Assembly (NCBI GenBank): GCA_020740775.1
Contig: JAHEWK010000002.1
Location: forward strand, 5,084,001-5,148,000
Direction of reading: 5' to 3'
Length of the DNA: 64,000 bases
DNA from: Ilyonectria destructans
Taxonomy: Eukaryota; Ascomycota; Sordariomycetes; Hypocreales; Nectriaceae
Shown in pieces: positions 35,519 through 45,894 of the stretch; within the stretch, counting starts at the first letter, position 1, and every line of letters starts with the position of its first letter. The notes beneath the pieces are model-generated. The model was not told the DNA's origin, did no database searches, and worked only from the letters and a program-made list of their open reading frames with translations. A program made the translations under genes and the position numbers.

Positions 35519-36725
35519 ATGGCTGCCACGGGTGAAGCTTGTGCTCTGAGCAAGGATAAACTCCTCCTTTTCTTTCCCAAGGAACCAAACCCAGAGTGGA
35601 TTTCTAATATAAGAGCCAAATATCCTGGCTTGCAGGTGAATTGGGCCTCATCAGTGAAGGAGGATGGGCAACCGGTGGATGTCAAGGAATTGCCGGTCGA
35701 ATATTGGGAAGGCATAACGCTGTTGTTCGTGGACTGGTCTCCACCGCCCGCCCACCTCCTCTCGAACGTGAGGTTCGTCCAGCTTGCATCAGCAGGCGCA
35801 GATCTATGGCACAACCATCCAACCTATCTAAATAAGGACATAATTTTCTCCAACGCCAGCGGAGTATACACGTACGTCGTGGCTTGCGTAAAAAGGGCTC
35901 TTCCAGGGCAGTCACTAATGCAACGGATATCCAGACTTCAAATCGCTGAGTGGGTGATAGGCACCTGGCTAATGAGCCAACGGCACTTTCTCCGATATCA
36001 GAAACAGATGGATGAACAGGTCTGGGAGATATCTTCCGTCCCTACCGTTGAAGACTCGTACAAACTTCGAATGTGAGTTTCCTTGACTGCAAAAAGACAG
36101 TACTACGCTTATATGAACAAGGGGCATCCTTGGGTATGGCTCTATTGGTCGTCAATGTGCCCGGATGGCTCAAGCGATGGGCATGGAGGTCTACACTTAT
36201 ACACGCAGCGAGCGAGCCACGCCAGAAGCTCGCAAAGAGGACCAATACAACCAGTTTTGTGTTCCAGGTACCGGAGACCCGGAGGGGGTAATTCCTTCCA
36301 AGTGGTTTCACGGTACATCAAAAGAAAGCATCAATACCTTCCTAGCTCAGGATCTCGACATTGTGGTCATCAGCTTGCCTCTAACTAAAGACACGGAGGG
36401 GCTTATCTCTTACAAGCAGTTCGAGATCATGAGCAAAAACAGAACTTTCCTCACGAACATCGCACGAGGTCGCCATGTCGACACGCAGGCCCTGATTGCA
36501 GCTCTAGAGAAGGGCCAGATTCGAGGAGCCGCCTTGGATGTCACCGACCCGGAGCCCTTGCCGAAAGAGCATCCGCTGTGGAAGGCCCCAAATGTTTACA
36601 TTACGCCACATGTTAGCTGGTTTACGAAAAAGGTGTGGGATCGAAGCATTGAGATCCTGGAGACAAACTTGGAAAGGCTAAACAAGAACGAGCCATGCAT
36701 CAACTATCTTGCTAATCGGCATTGA
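35519..36725 (+). CDS. D-isomer-specific 2-hydroxyacid dehydrogenase
   Basis: A 364-residue NAD(P)-dependent dehydrogenase in three exons (35519-35871, 35935-36072, 36122-36725). Joins restore the family sequence: ASGVYT-LQIAEWV and LRM-GILGYGSIGRQCARMAQ, so the Rossmann motif GxGxxG spans the second junction. Later motifs are NIARGRHVDTQAL (catalytic Arg), DVTDPEPLPKEHPLW (Glu) and ITPHVSWFT (His), all present. It should reduce 2-oxo acids to D-2-hydroxy acids or the reverse; glyoxylate/hydroxypyruvate reductase-like activity is plausible. The first intron is 63 nt and fully open, so retention would only insert 21 residues. The start at 35519 (MAATGEACALSKDKLLLFF) is the first ATG; upstream in-frame codons lack an ATG. 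Confidence 0.92.
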
Positions 36726-36991
36726 CAAATCTGTTGTACGCAATTTTTGAAACACTGGCTGTCGATACTTCGCAGTAGTAATGGTACATCCAGTATGAAG
36801 TCAAATAGAATCAGAATTGAGAATATGATCAACAAAAGCTCAAAAGAATGAAGAACAATATGTTCGCCTTCAGCAAGTCACTTACTCAAAGCGGTCTTCT
36901 AGAACTGCCAGCAGCAAGAAGCCACCGAATAAGCCCGGTCCATCAACGGAGTCTTGCACAGCCACAAGAAAGGTCCCGTGAGCCCGGTTGA

Positions 36992-37372
36992 TCACAAGAT
37001 GGCTGTCAATCCCAACGTGCTGACGGCATACAGATCCCAGTTCTTGGCTCTGTGTGCCCGCATGCGCATGTAAGCTGTCTGCAAGTGCATGGGTCGTAGT
37101 TCCTTGCCGCTCTCGTCGAACCGCAGTTCATTATGGTGCATCAGCTCCTTGGCCATATCAGCTGCGTAGCTTCTACGGTGCGCAGCGGCATGTGCAATGC
37201 GCTTCAGCTGCAGCGCCTTGTGGTGGTAGGGTCCATCGACGCCCAATTGAAGAATTATTTTGGCTTTTGTGTGCAGCTCGTCGGATGCAAAGCTCAACTT
37301 GCTGACAGACTCGGCCACAGTACCAGAAACAAGACGAGTCGTGTTGGCAATCTGATCGAAAAAGATGCCCAT
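36992..37372 (-). CDS. Hypothetical small protein, unrecognised
   Basis: An intronless frame of 126 codons starting MGIFFDQIANTTRLVSG. It has a helical, His/Ala/Arg-rich middle (HHKALQLKRIAHAAAHRRS) and an ending WDLYAVSTLGLTAIL that could be one short hydrophobic segment. Composition is gene-like but no family is recognised, and neighbours give no hint. It may be a real small gene or a chance frame. Confidence 0.35.
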   Translation of the reverse strand: MGIFFDQIANTTRLVSGTVAESVSKLSFASDELHTKAKIILQLGVDGPYHHKALQLKRIAHAAAHRRSYAADMAKELMHHNELRFDESGKELRPMHLQTAYMRMRAHRAKNWDLYAVSTLGLTAIL

Positions 37373-38026
37373 TGAGATGGTTAGTTTGCCATGGTAAACA
37401 ACTTCGTTGGCGCTGGAGCCACCGCCGTGGGTGAATCGAGTCTGGTGGACTCATACTCCAGGATGGCTAGAGACAGGGTAGCTACGCAGGCAATCATCCG
37501 TTCCGACACTGTTTTCCTCTCGAACAACCCAGCGGTGTAATTAGGACATGACACAGTTTTACTCTACTATTCATAGGCACAAAAACATAGCGCAGTGCTT
37601 AGCTAGATCACTAGCCCAGATCAGCCTCATAGTGGAGTTGGTCGGGAGATTCAGAAGCACGCTTTGCCAACATCCCCACTGCAAAAAACGCCAATCCCGA
37701 GCATCCCAGTCATTGAGGCCGCGCCGGCTCGGAGAGAAAGACAGTGGCTTGGTCTCGCCGGGATTCAACAATGCCGCCTTGTCGAATACGCGTAGAACTT
37801 GAACAGGGTTCCCCGCCGGCACGTCATTCAAGCATTGAGACGGAGTGCAGCCGAGATTCTGTTCCCCGCGTCTTCAAGGTGACACTCGCAAGATGGGCAT
37901 ACAAGGGTCTGTCACAATTAAGGGCTACGTAGAACAATTGCACAGGTTTTGCTGGACGTGGGAATTTAACTTGAGAAACGTTTGAATGGGTATTTATAAC
38001 TAAAATTTTAGCCAAGAGTGTTCTAT
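37373..38026. other. Spacer
   Basis: About 650 bp; no supported gene. It would hold the promoter of the small minus-strand frame to the left and the 3' UTR of the surface-protein gene to the right. Confidence 0.35.
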
Positions 38027-38623
38027 CTAGAGGGCCATAACAGCGCCGAGAACACCCGCAACCACCAAGGCAACCTTGGACATGCCGTTGTTCCGCGGAG
38101 CAGCGGAATCGCCGTCGCCAATGTACATGACTTCGGTTGGCGCGTCCAAAGGCGCCATCACAGTCGAGCTCACGACGCTTGGGGTGCCCGTGCCGGACGC
38201 GTCCTCGGTGAAAACCACGGTATGCGACCCTGTGCAGTACATGGTGATGGAGAATGTAAAGACGTCAGCGTCGCACTTGGTGTCGATGCTATCGGCCACG
38301 GACTCGACAGTGTCGAGCCATGTTGAGACTTGATCGAAGTAGCTGATCAACTCGTCGGAGAGGGAGGCAGGTGCGGTGATGGTGCAAGCGGAGATGTCCT
38401 TCGTTTGGGTAATGGCCCAGTCCTCGAGCTCCGTGGCGCTGGGCTCAGGCGGCGACAGCTTCGACATGACGGAAGTGAAGCATGTCTCGTCGATGGCGCG
38501 ACGCTCGATGGAGCCGTGGGGAGGGAAGACGGGCGAGACTCCGAATTCTTCCAGGAGGGGGGTGCTGGCCAAGGCCTGGCTGGCCAGGGCAGAAAGGCAG
38601 CTGAAGAGGACGAAGCGACCCAT
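38027..38623 (-). CDS. Small secreted, probably GPI-anchored protein
   Basis: A 198-residue protein without introns. It has a signal peptide (MGRFVLFSCLSALASQALAS) and a mature domain with four cysteines (DETCFTSVMS, ISACTITAP, DTKCDADVF, TMYCTGSHT). A Ser/Thr/Val-rich linker leads to a C-terminal hydrophobic tail (KVALVVAGVLGAVMAL), as in GPI-anchored wall proteins. The cysteine spacing, with the first pair about 40 residues apart, resembles uncharacterised fungal surface-protein families. The start at 38623 is used because it opens the signal peptide; the frame extends upstream without one. A role at the cell surface is inferred only. Confidence 0.75.
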   Translation of the reverse strand: MGRFVLFSCLSALASQALASTPLLEEFGVSPVFPPHGSIERRAIDETCFTSVMSKLSPPEPSATELEDWAITQTKDISACTITAPASLSDELISYFDQVSTWLDTVESVADSIDTKCDADVFTFSITMYCTGSHTVVFTEDASGTGTPSVVSSTVMAPLDAPTEVMYIGDGDSAAPRNNGMSKVALVVAGVLGAVMAL

Positions 38624-40049
38624 GGTTGATAGAAGATTGACAGACAGCTGGTGAAGATGTTGTTCGTGTGAGAGTTGAGGATTGATGCCGAGATGGGACT
38701 TGGGGATAACAGATGGACTAAATATGAATGCGCAACCCAAAAAAGAAGCTTATTTAAGCATGTTATATGTTAGTTTTCAGCTGAATGCCACTGCCAGGCA
38801 TCCGCGCATCCTTAAATTAAAGTCTGCCTTACCTGGCTCAATCTGTTGGTGCTAAGGCTCCCCCTGCTGGTCAATCGTCCAACAATGAAATCGAGTGGCT
38901 CAGCTAGCAGGTTTCAGTGCGGCGCAGCCCAATCCTTCACGCCCGAGCTTGTCTGGACACGATCGGCGACTGCCAAAGCGAGATCCGGAAACGTGCCGAT
39001 CCACAAGGCGGAAGAACGGTCTGTCAAAGGGCCCTGGAGTCTTGGTATGACGGTGAAGAGTCAGTCATGTGGGCTCGCCCGGCCGGTGACTAACTTGCGG
39101 GATGAAGATCTTGGCCTGTCTGTCTACACTGTGGCCTGAGATGTAGCCCGGAATGGAACTGTGCCTGGACTCTTGCGGCCTGGCTTCGGATCCTCAAATA
39201 GATGACTGCATGTACCTTGAAATGGGCTGAGGTCTGGACGGGCCTAAATGGTTGCAATGGGAATACCATGTCGTACTGGCGGTTAACATCCCTGGCCGTA
39301 GGGCGACAGGCGAAGGAACAGGCTGAGTTCTAGTCACTCTGCCAAGACGCTACTGCAGCCCTTCATCAGCTGGTCGGCGACCTCTTCTTTAGGAAACATG
39401 GGGAGCCCAACGAAGAATCAGGAATAACCAATCGCTATCGAGCATATCAGCCAGCAAGCGGAGAGCGTTTCACCGACTGTCCCAGCCAAACGAGCCAGCA
39501 AGATTTCCCTCAAGCGAGACCATACGCTTTGATTTGCGTTGCACAGCCACGCCCCGCTATTGAACTGATCTGCCACAGGATCGTCTCGTGAGACGGAAAC
39601 CTCGCTCAGCTATCCGGATTTGAACATGATAGGCGTTGTGGCTCTCCAATTCAGCCTTACAGTAGCGTGGAAAGGTTGGTGGCGGCATTCTTTGAGGCCA
39701 GACTTATGCCATGACTAATGAGGCCCTAAATAGCAGTCGGGAGAGTTGCGTCGTTGTTGTTGTGGGAATGTGGTGCCAATGTAACGAGTATCGTCCATTT
39801 AGGGTAATTAGTATTGTTCAATCCTGGGATAACTACAGTTCACCTCTAATAAAATAAAAAGCGGCATTCATGCGCATGCTGTGAACCATGGGGCCAATTG
39901 TCTTTATTGCTGTCTTTCCATCCCCCAATTTCCAGCAGCTACCCTAGAGCCCACGCAAAAAATCCATCTTACAACGCCGAACAGATGTCATTACAGGCCA
40001 CAACATGGCCCCAGGAATATGCATACCCTTCTCCTTCACTTAGTCTTTA
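38624..40049. other. Gene-poor spacer (1.4 kb)
   Basis: No supported gene. An open frame at 38846-39139 (plus) has no recognisable features. The left end is the promoter of the surface-protein gene. Confidence 0.4.
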
Positions 40050-40506
40050 TTACACTTGGAACATTTCAAAACATAATTCTGCGGGCCACATCCGTCTAGG
40101 AAATTGACAAACGCCGATTATAGTCCACATTTCCAAACATTGACGTTCGCAACAGGTAGACGAAGCGGTGGCAAGAGACACACCCAGCAGTATGATCACG
40201 TTTCTTCGAACATCCTTGAATAATTGCTCCCATTCCACTACCGAGTACAGTGTCTTGTCCTCCACACAAAGCCACCCATATCCCGAATGGGATACCAGTT
40301 GGAAGTGAGCTGGTGGGGTATATCCTGGGCAGAAGACGCTTGTGGTGGTTGAAAACACAAGTGTGGTAGTCTCCTCGATTGATTAATATAGAAATCGTAG
40401 TCGATACAAGAGTAGAAAGGGGAGGGCCTGGGTTGCAGTGACGGGGGGATGCCCCGCTCAGAGCGATAGCAGCCAAGGCCGTGATGACTGTCCTTGGTGA
40501 GGTCAT
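40050..40506 (-). pseudogene. Possible small secreted-protein remnant
   Basis: An ATG at 40506 starts a signal-like peptide (MTSPRTVITALAAIALSGAS). The coding flavour then appears to shift to another frame, which reads TTTLVFSTTTSVFCPGYTPP and a Trp/Cys-containing stretch (SHSGYGWLCVEDKTLYSVVE). No convincing intron joins the two frames. It may be a small secreted protein with a missed intron or a frameshifted relic. Confidence 0.25.
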
Positions 40507-40512
40507 GTTCAA

Positions 40513-41911
40513 GTCGACGGAGGGATTCTATGATGAGAATTGAGAAAAGAAAGAAAGTGGGATGAATAATTCAGCTTTAGAGCGTGCTATCCGCTAGTTA
40601 TTGGAGAGGGGGCAGTTAAAATGCAGAATTGAAACAGCAAGTGGTTCATGCACTGAGTAGGCAAGAGTTATTTTCTAGTAAATACCCGATGTAACGGGGG
40701 ATCGTAGCTTTAGCTCGTTTTCATCTAAATATGGACAATACAAGGAGCTTAGTGTTGTGCTCAAACTAGACAGAATCCAGAGAACTAGTGTCAGTATCGC
40801 GAAACTGCAGGGGCTCCTGACACTAACTACTAAGGACAAGAACACTATATTCCACAGTTCGGCCATGACTTTGTGATGGCAGTTCAGCGATGGTTAGTAC
40901 CTGTGCAATCCTTGTTAGATAGGGACTCTCGAGGCTCGGGGACGCCTCACTCGATCCTCATTCACGCTCCCCCGCCGCCATGGGCATGCTACAGTAGGTG
41001 GGTGATCGGTTATCAAGAAGCGGTTATCACCCCTCAGATGCCTGTAAGTGTCTAGCGAATCGACCATCTCCCGATCAGGCTACCAGTGCTCTGTCAAGGG
41101 TAGCACTACCACTTTTTTCAGGCCTCCTAGCAAACTATCGTATTGGGTAGCACGGATATCGTGCAAGCCCTTTCCGCAGCCGCCTCTAATGTCCCTCTTT
41201 ACCCAAGGGAATGACCTCAATCCTCTCGAATAGGTCCTTTAGAGCCGAAGAGGTCTAGTGACCAGCTCTTCCAACGTCCGCATGAGCAGGCTATCCTGGT
41301 TGAAGCACAAAAACCTAAGCCCTTGGACTGTTGCGGCCGCAGCTTCAATAATGACCAGAATTAGATTTGCAAGTCGACGTCCAATTCTTGGTTTCTTTAC
41401 AGGACGGAAATATTCAAATATCCACGGCTACCTTCGCCAGGCTCCAGGTCTGCCTCAACATAGTTTTAGACTCGAATAAGGCATGGGGCCATGAATTCAC
41501 CGCTTGAATATATCCTGGTAATCCCATAAGAATTGCATTGTCCTCTTGTTGTGACCGAAAAGAACGCGACACCTACCACAGGATATTATCACCAAGTAGG
41601 GCCCTCAGCCGGCAAACTCCGCCTTGTCCTCGATATTTGTGCTTACCCTTCCCAATTTGTTGTACCAAGTGAATCGTACTCAACGACCCCGCCGCTGTGA
41701 TATTGAACCAGGCCACTTTGCTAGATGTGCAAGGGAACCATCAGGCTATCGATGTTCTAGACCTGCACATCAGTATCCAGGAACCAGTCGAGAGTCTCAT
41801 TGTAAAAAGCCTTCATCATTCTTATCAGTAATAAAAATTGTATTGAACATCTCTCGCGATACCAGTATGTTGAAAGATTAAATATTATAGTACATTGCAA
41901 TAACTACCCCC
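40513..41911. other. Spacer with possible decayed coding sequence
   Basis: No intact gene. On the minus strand, about 41,000-41,450, one frame reads a protein-like stretch (EYFRPVKKPRIGRRLANLI, then ATVQGLRFLCFNQDSLLMRT) and continues past a TAA as ATQYDSLLGGLKKVVVLPL. This suggests an old gene remnant of unknown family. Confidence 0.35.
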
Positions 41912-43095
41912 CTATATTAATTTTGCCACTTTAATACTGGCAACCGATGGTAGTTTACCAAGGCCCTTGCAGGCTAGAAGAAGGCCGTGGTTGATGATGT
42001 GCAGGCCGATGCCGAGGCCTAACGCACCCAAGCCGAACCAAATCCACGGCCGGTCGCCGACAAACATGAGGGTACTCGTGTCGCCATGATGCCATGAGCT
42101 ATCTTCGAGGTCGGTGATGTATGGCGCCAACTCGGTTGCGTTCACAACTTGCACTGACGAAGCAGGCGGCGCAGGTTTTTGAAGCAAGTAGTTCTTGACC
42201 GACATGGTCAAGAAGAACGGTCCGGACCCGACCATGATGGCGGCGTGGGGCAGGAGAGGAGCCCAGAACCGGGTGATTTCATTGTAGAAGAGGAGGTTGT
42301 CAAGGGCTGTCTTGAAGGCGGGATGGTGGGGGGATGAAATCATAAGATCGTTAGAAACACCAGTCGGTGTTGTTGACTTGAATACGGCGTGATGCTCCTC
42401 TCCATCAGATTCGAGGAGGTGGAACGGGATGGTTTCGTTGCACAATGTATCCATGTCAAGATAGATGCCGCCATATTCATGGAGAACGAAATAGCGAATG
42501 GCATCTGCCCGCTGGATGGGGAAGGCGTAGTTGTCCCAGGTATCCACGAACCAGGGGTACTCTGCTGCGATGAAGTCACGAGCCAGCTCGTCGGTCCAGT
42601 GCTGGGATTGTTAGGAGTAGGTTCGCAGGAGAGAGTCAAGGTATGGGATTAAATGGCTCGTGATGAGTGAGAGTGAAAGTGAGTGAGAGTGAGTGAGTGA
42701 GAGTGAGAGCGTACCTTGTATTCAAACTCAGAATAGGTCTCTTTGCAACTCTTCTGCAGATGAATCCATTTGTCTGGGATAATCTCGGTAGCGCTCGTCT
42801 GGTGCAGAATGCGCGGGATCTTATTTAGGGCTGCGGGAGGATCTGGGCGCAAGGTCTCATTCAGAGGCAGCACGAGGCGAGAGCCAAAGAGCTCCTCATT
42901 CCGGACCAACAGGGTGATGAGCGGCTCGAAGGCGTGGACCAGAAAGGCAACGATGAAGATGTCGGCCAGCAGCAGGTAGATGGAGACCCTCCTCAGACGC
43001 GGCAGCTGGAGGTATTTCTTGGTGACGGACCCGCCCCAGGACAGACGCTCCTCGTCGTAGGCCTTGTCGGCGCTGGCGCTTGCAGACGAGATCAT
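41912..43095 (-). CDS. GT32-family glycosyltransferase (MIPC-synthase/OCH1-like)
   Basis: A 356-residue Golgi-type membrane glycosyltransferase in two exons (43095..42715 and 42601..41912); the 113-nt intron begins GTACGC and ends CCCAG. An N-terminal membrane segment (about 40-62, YLLLADIFIVAFLVHAF) precedes the catalytic domain: IPRILHQTSATEIIPDKW, then ADAIRYFVLHEYGGIYLDMD with the DxD metal/nucleotide-sugar site, and HHPAFKTALDNL. A second hydrophobic segment lies near the C-terminus (WIWFGLGALGLGIGLHII), as in SUR1/CSH1-type catalytic subunits of mannosylinositol-phosphorylceramide synthase. OCH1-like mannosyltransferase is the alternative. Start at 43095 is the first in-frame ATG. It is divergent to a PAP2-family gene 1.15 kb away. 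The intron carries a CTCACT-type microsatellite. Confidence 0.88.
42663..42708 (+). repeat. GAGTGA microsatellite inside the GT32 intron
   Basis: An imperfect run of GAGTGA/GTGA units close to the donor side of the intron; on the coding strand it is a pyrimidine-rich CTCACT tract. Confidence 0.8.
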
Positions 43096-44241
43096 CGCGA
43101 CGCGCGGGCTATTGATTGCGATGGTGGACAAGCAGCAGGCGAGGATTGAAACCGCTCAGGAGGAAGGGTGAGTGAGGTGTGTGGCGGCGGCTTCGTCGAG
43201 GCCGACGGAGGTGCCAAGGGAAAAACCTGTCTACAGGGCAGTGCAAGCCTGCGCCTGGGCTGAGGACGAATATTAGCGTTAAACCGCTTTGGACCAGGAG
43301 ACGGGCGAGCGACATGCCGCGGGAAAGGGATTGGTGGAGGGAGTGTCGCGTATCCCGTGGGCCGTGGCTCGTATCCCCGTACGAGAGGCCGTACAGAGAG
43401 GGGGATGTATGGAGTAGGGGGGTAGGCATGAAATACAGGGAGTACAGAGGGCAGAAGAGAGAAAGGACAGCACTAATTGCAGAGATTCCAGAGAGAACAG
43501 CCCATCAAGTCGACAGTCTACAGAGTCTACAGCACATGCTCCTCCTCTCCTGTACAACGGAAACAAGGGGCACATGCGTAACAATCATAACAAGGATCAT
43601 CCTCCCCCCGCTAGCCCTAACAAGACAAGCTTTCATTAAATACTACGTCAGACCTCATCTGGGCTGCAGGCTTCCATTGGGCATGGCGCGAAGATTCAGG
43701 GGCTTACGTGTCCACTGCTGACTCAGAGTAATTTCAGCTAATGAGGCGTGCATTGCGTGTCCACAGCCCCCTGAAGTTACTGTGGAGGAGGAGTTTATTA
43801 CGGAAGACAGTGTGGATGGAGTTGTAGACACTCTGCACACAGTACGGAGAAGATACGGAGTTCCACGGACGGAAAATACACGGACACGGACACACACAGA
43901 CTCTAATTACAGAGTCTCGCTCCTCCAAGTACCGAGTCCCGCCTCTTCTCTACACGTATACAACCCACCCATCGCGTGCGATAGCCCTGAACTGGGTTAG
44001 ACCGCTCTCTTATCGGCTGGTCCCGCTATTCTTCTCTACCGGATCCCCGGATGCTCTTTCATCTCTTCGTTGAGCCATCGCGAACTGCTGTTGCTGTGTT
44101 TTTTCTTCCGTCGACACTCTCCTCCTCCATCTTTTACATCTCCCTCTCCACGCCGCTGCAGCTGTCCTATCGCTGCATCTCTCCCGCCGCTGCAACCGAG
44201 ACATGCTGAGGACCTAGAATCACTCCCGCGAGACTCGAATC
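43096..44241. promoter_or_regulatory. Shared divergent promoter of the GT32 and PAP2 genes
   Basis: About 1.15 kb without a supported gene. Long CT-rich leaders precede the PAP2 start (44,080-44,170). Short open frames here are antisense or low complexity. Confidence 0.45.
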
Positions 44242-45576
44242 ATGGCCGAACCAGCTCAACCGGCCCAGCCGGGATTGGGGCAGGCGCAGTTTGCTCATCA
44301 CGCCGCCGTCGAGCCCGTCGTACGTCTCCTCTTGCTCGCCATGTCCCCAGCACCGTCATGTTTGTACTGACTGGCCGCTCTTTAGATCATCGTCGGCATC
44401 ATGATATTCTCCTGCTACGTGAACCGGCTCCGTGGCTATCCCCTCGCTCCCCAGGCGGACCAAGACCAAGGCCTGCTCGGCCACACCAAGCTCGAGCCGC
44501 GGGACGAGGATTCATTAGACGAAGCCTTCGACGACGATCATGATCGACCCTCGCCCCTCCTGGGCTCGGCCGCAAACACAGCCCGTCCTTCCAAGAAGCG
44601 CAGCTGCTGCGGCACTGTCGTCACGACCCCCGATACCTCGCGCTTCGCCAACTACTGGCACAGCCGCTTCATACAGAAGTTCCCCTTCCTGGTTGAGATG
44701 TTCTATTGGGCCGTCAACCTGCTCTTCTACGTCGGCATCAAGCAGGCCAGCGAACTGATCTTCGCCACCGATGGTATTTGGAAGACGGCCGAGAACCACG
44801 GCATTGCTGTTCTTTGGTTCGAGCACGAGAGCCCTTTCCGCTTCTTCTTCCCGCTGCGAGAGGTCGATGTCCAGATGTGGTTCAGGACTGACCACCAAAC
44901 CATGTTGACTATTCTCAACCGGGCCTACTCTCTTATTCATATCCCTGTGACTGTCAGGTAACTAGGCCTCTCCCCACCCCGCCAAATACATCTAACCTTG
45001 ACCGTCTTTAGCTTCCTTGCCTGGTACTACTACGCCGCGCCCACCAGCGACCAATTCGCAGCAGCTCGCCGCATGATGAGTCTCACCAACCTCTTGAGCT
45101 TCATCACCTTCACAACCTACCCATGCATGCCTCCCCGCCTCCTCCCCGAGGAGTACGGCTTCTTCGATACCGTCCGCCGCGAAGACGCCGAGTCGATCTA
45201 CGCCACCAACAAATTCTTCAACCAGCTCGCTGCATTCCCCTCGCTGCACTTCGGTTACTCGTTCTGCATCGGCACCGTGCTATTATACCATTCCGGCATC
45301 TTCCGTCGCCGTCTCGCCCCCCGCGAGAAGCGCATGTCCAAGCTCCGCCAGATCTTCTTCGCCGTTTTGAGCTTCGTATACCCCATGTTCGTCCTGACCA
45401 TCATCGTGTCTACGGCCAACCACTACTGGCTCGACGCAGTGGCGGCTATGGGTGTTGTGGGCATGGCTTGGTTGTGCAACGGCTTCTTGCTGAATTTGTT
45501 GCCGTTGGAGGATCTCTTCCTCTGGAGTGTCAAGTTGGACAAACCAATTCCTACCACTGGCAATCGCGCATGGTAA
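44242..45576 (+). CDS. PAP2-family inositolphosphotransferase-like membrane protein
   Basis: A 404-residue multi-span protein in three exons (44242-44319, 44386-44957, 45012-45576). Hydrophobic helices are seen at IIVGIMIFSCYV, FLVEMFYWAVNLLFYVGI, NRAYSLIHIPVTVSFLAWYYYA, LLSFITFTTYP, FFAVLSFVYPMFVLTIIVS and a final MGVVGMAWLCNGFLL. The PAP2 signature has FPSLHFGYSFC and STANHYWLDAVAA, the two catalytic histidines in the order used by AUR1/IPT1-like inositolphosphotransferases and by fungal PAP2 proteins. Acidic Asp-rich loop at about 50-70. It likely transfers or removes a phospho-head group on a lipid at the ER or Golgi. Transfer of phosphoinositol to ceramide is a suggestion supported by its divergent GT32 neighbour. 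Confidence 0.88.
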
Positions 45577-45894
45577 AGTTTCACGAATGAATGAGGGCGT
45601 CCAAATGACCAAACAACAAACAAGTCCCATGGGGACGTAGGCTTAATCATTACAGACCGTAAGGTCTTCACATTATAGAGTGGGGGATATCTCTTCGAAA
45701 AGAGACTGTATAAAGTAAAATTGACTGAATTTTTATGCGAGTGGAAGGTTATTGATGAAGGAACTGGAGCTCCCGGCTTCCTGGAGAAGGCTGTTAATGT
45801 ACTTCTAGATGGAGACAAAGTATAACTTCAGATAATGCCCTGCTGGTCTGTCGAATCTAGGAAACACTGGTCATTTAATGCGCATTACATCTAT
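45577..45894. other. Convergent 3' spacer
   Basis: About 320 bp between the PAP2 stop and the ABC transporter stop. No gene or element is seen. Confidence 0.4.
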
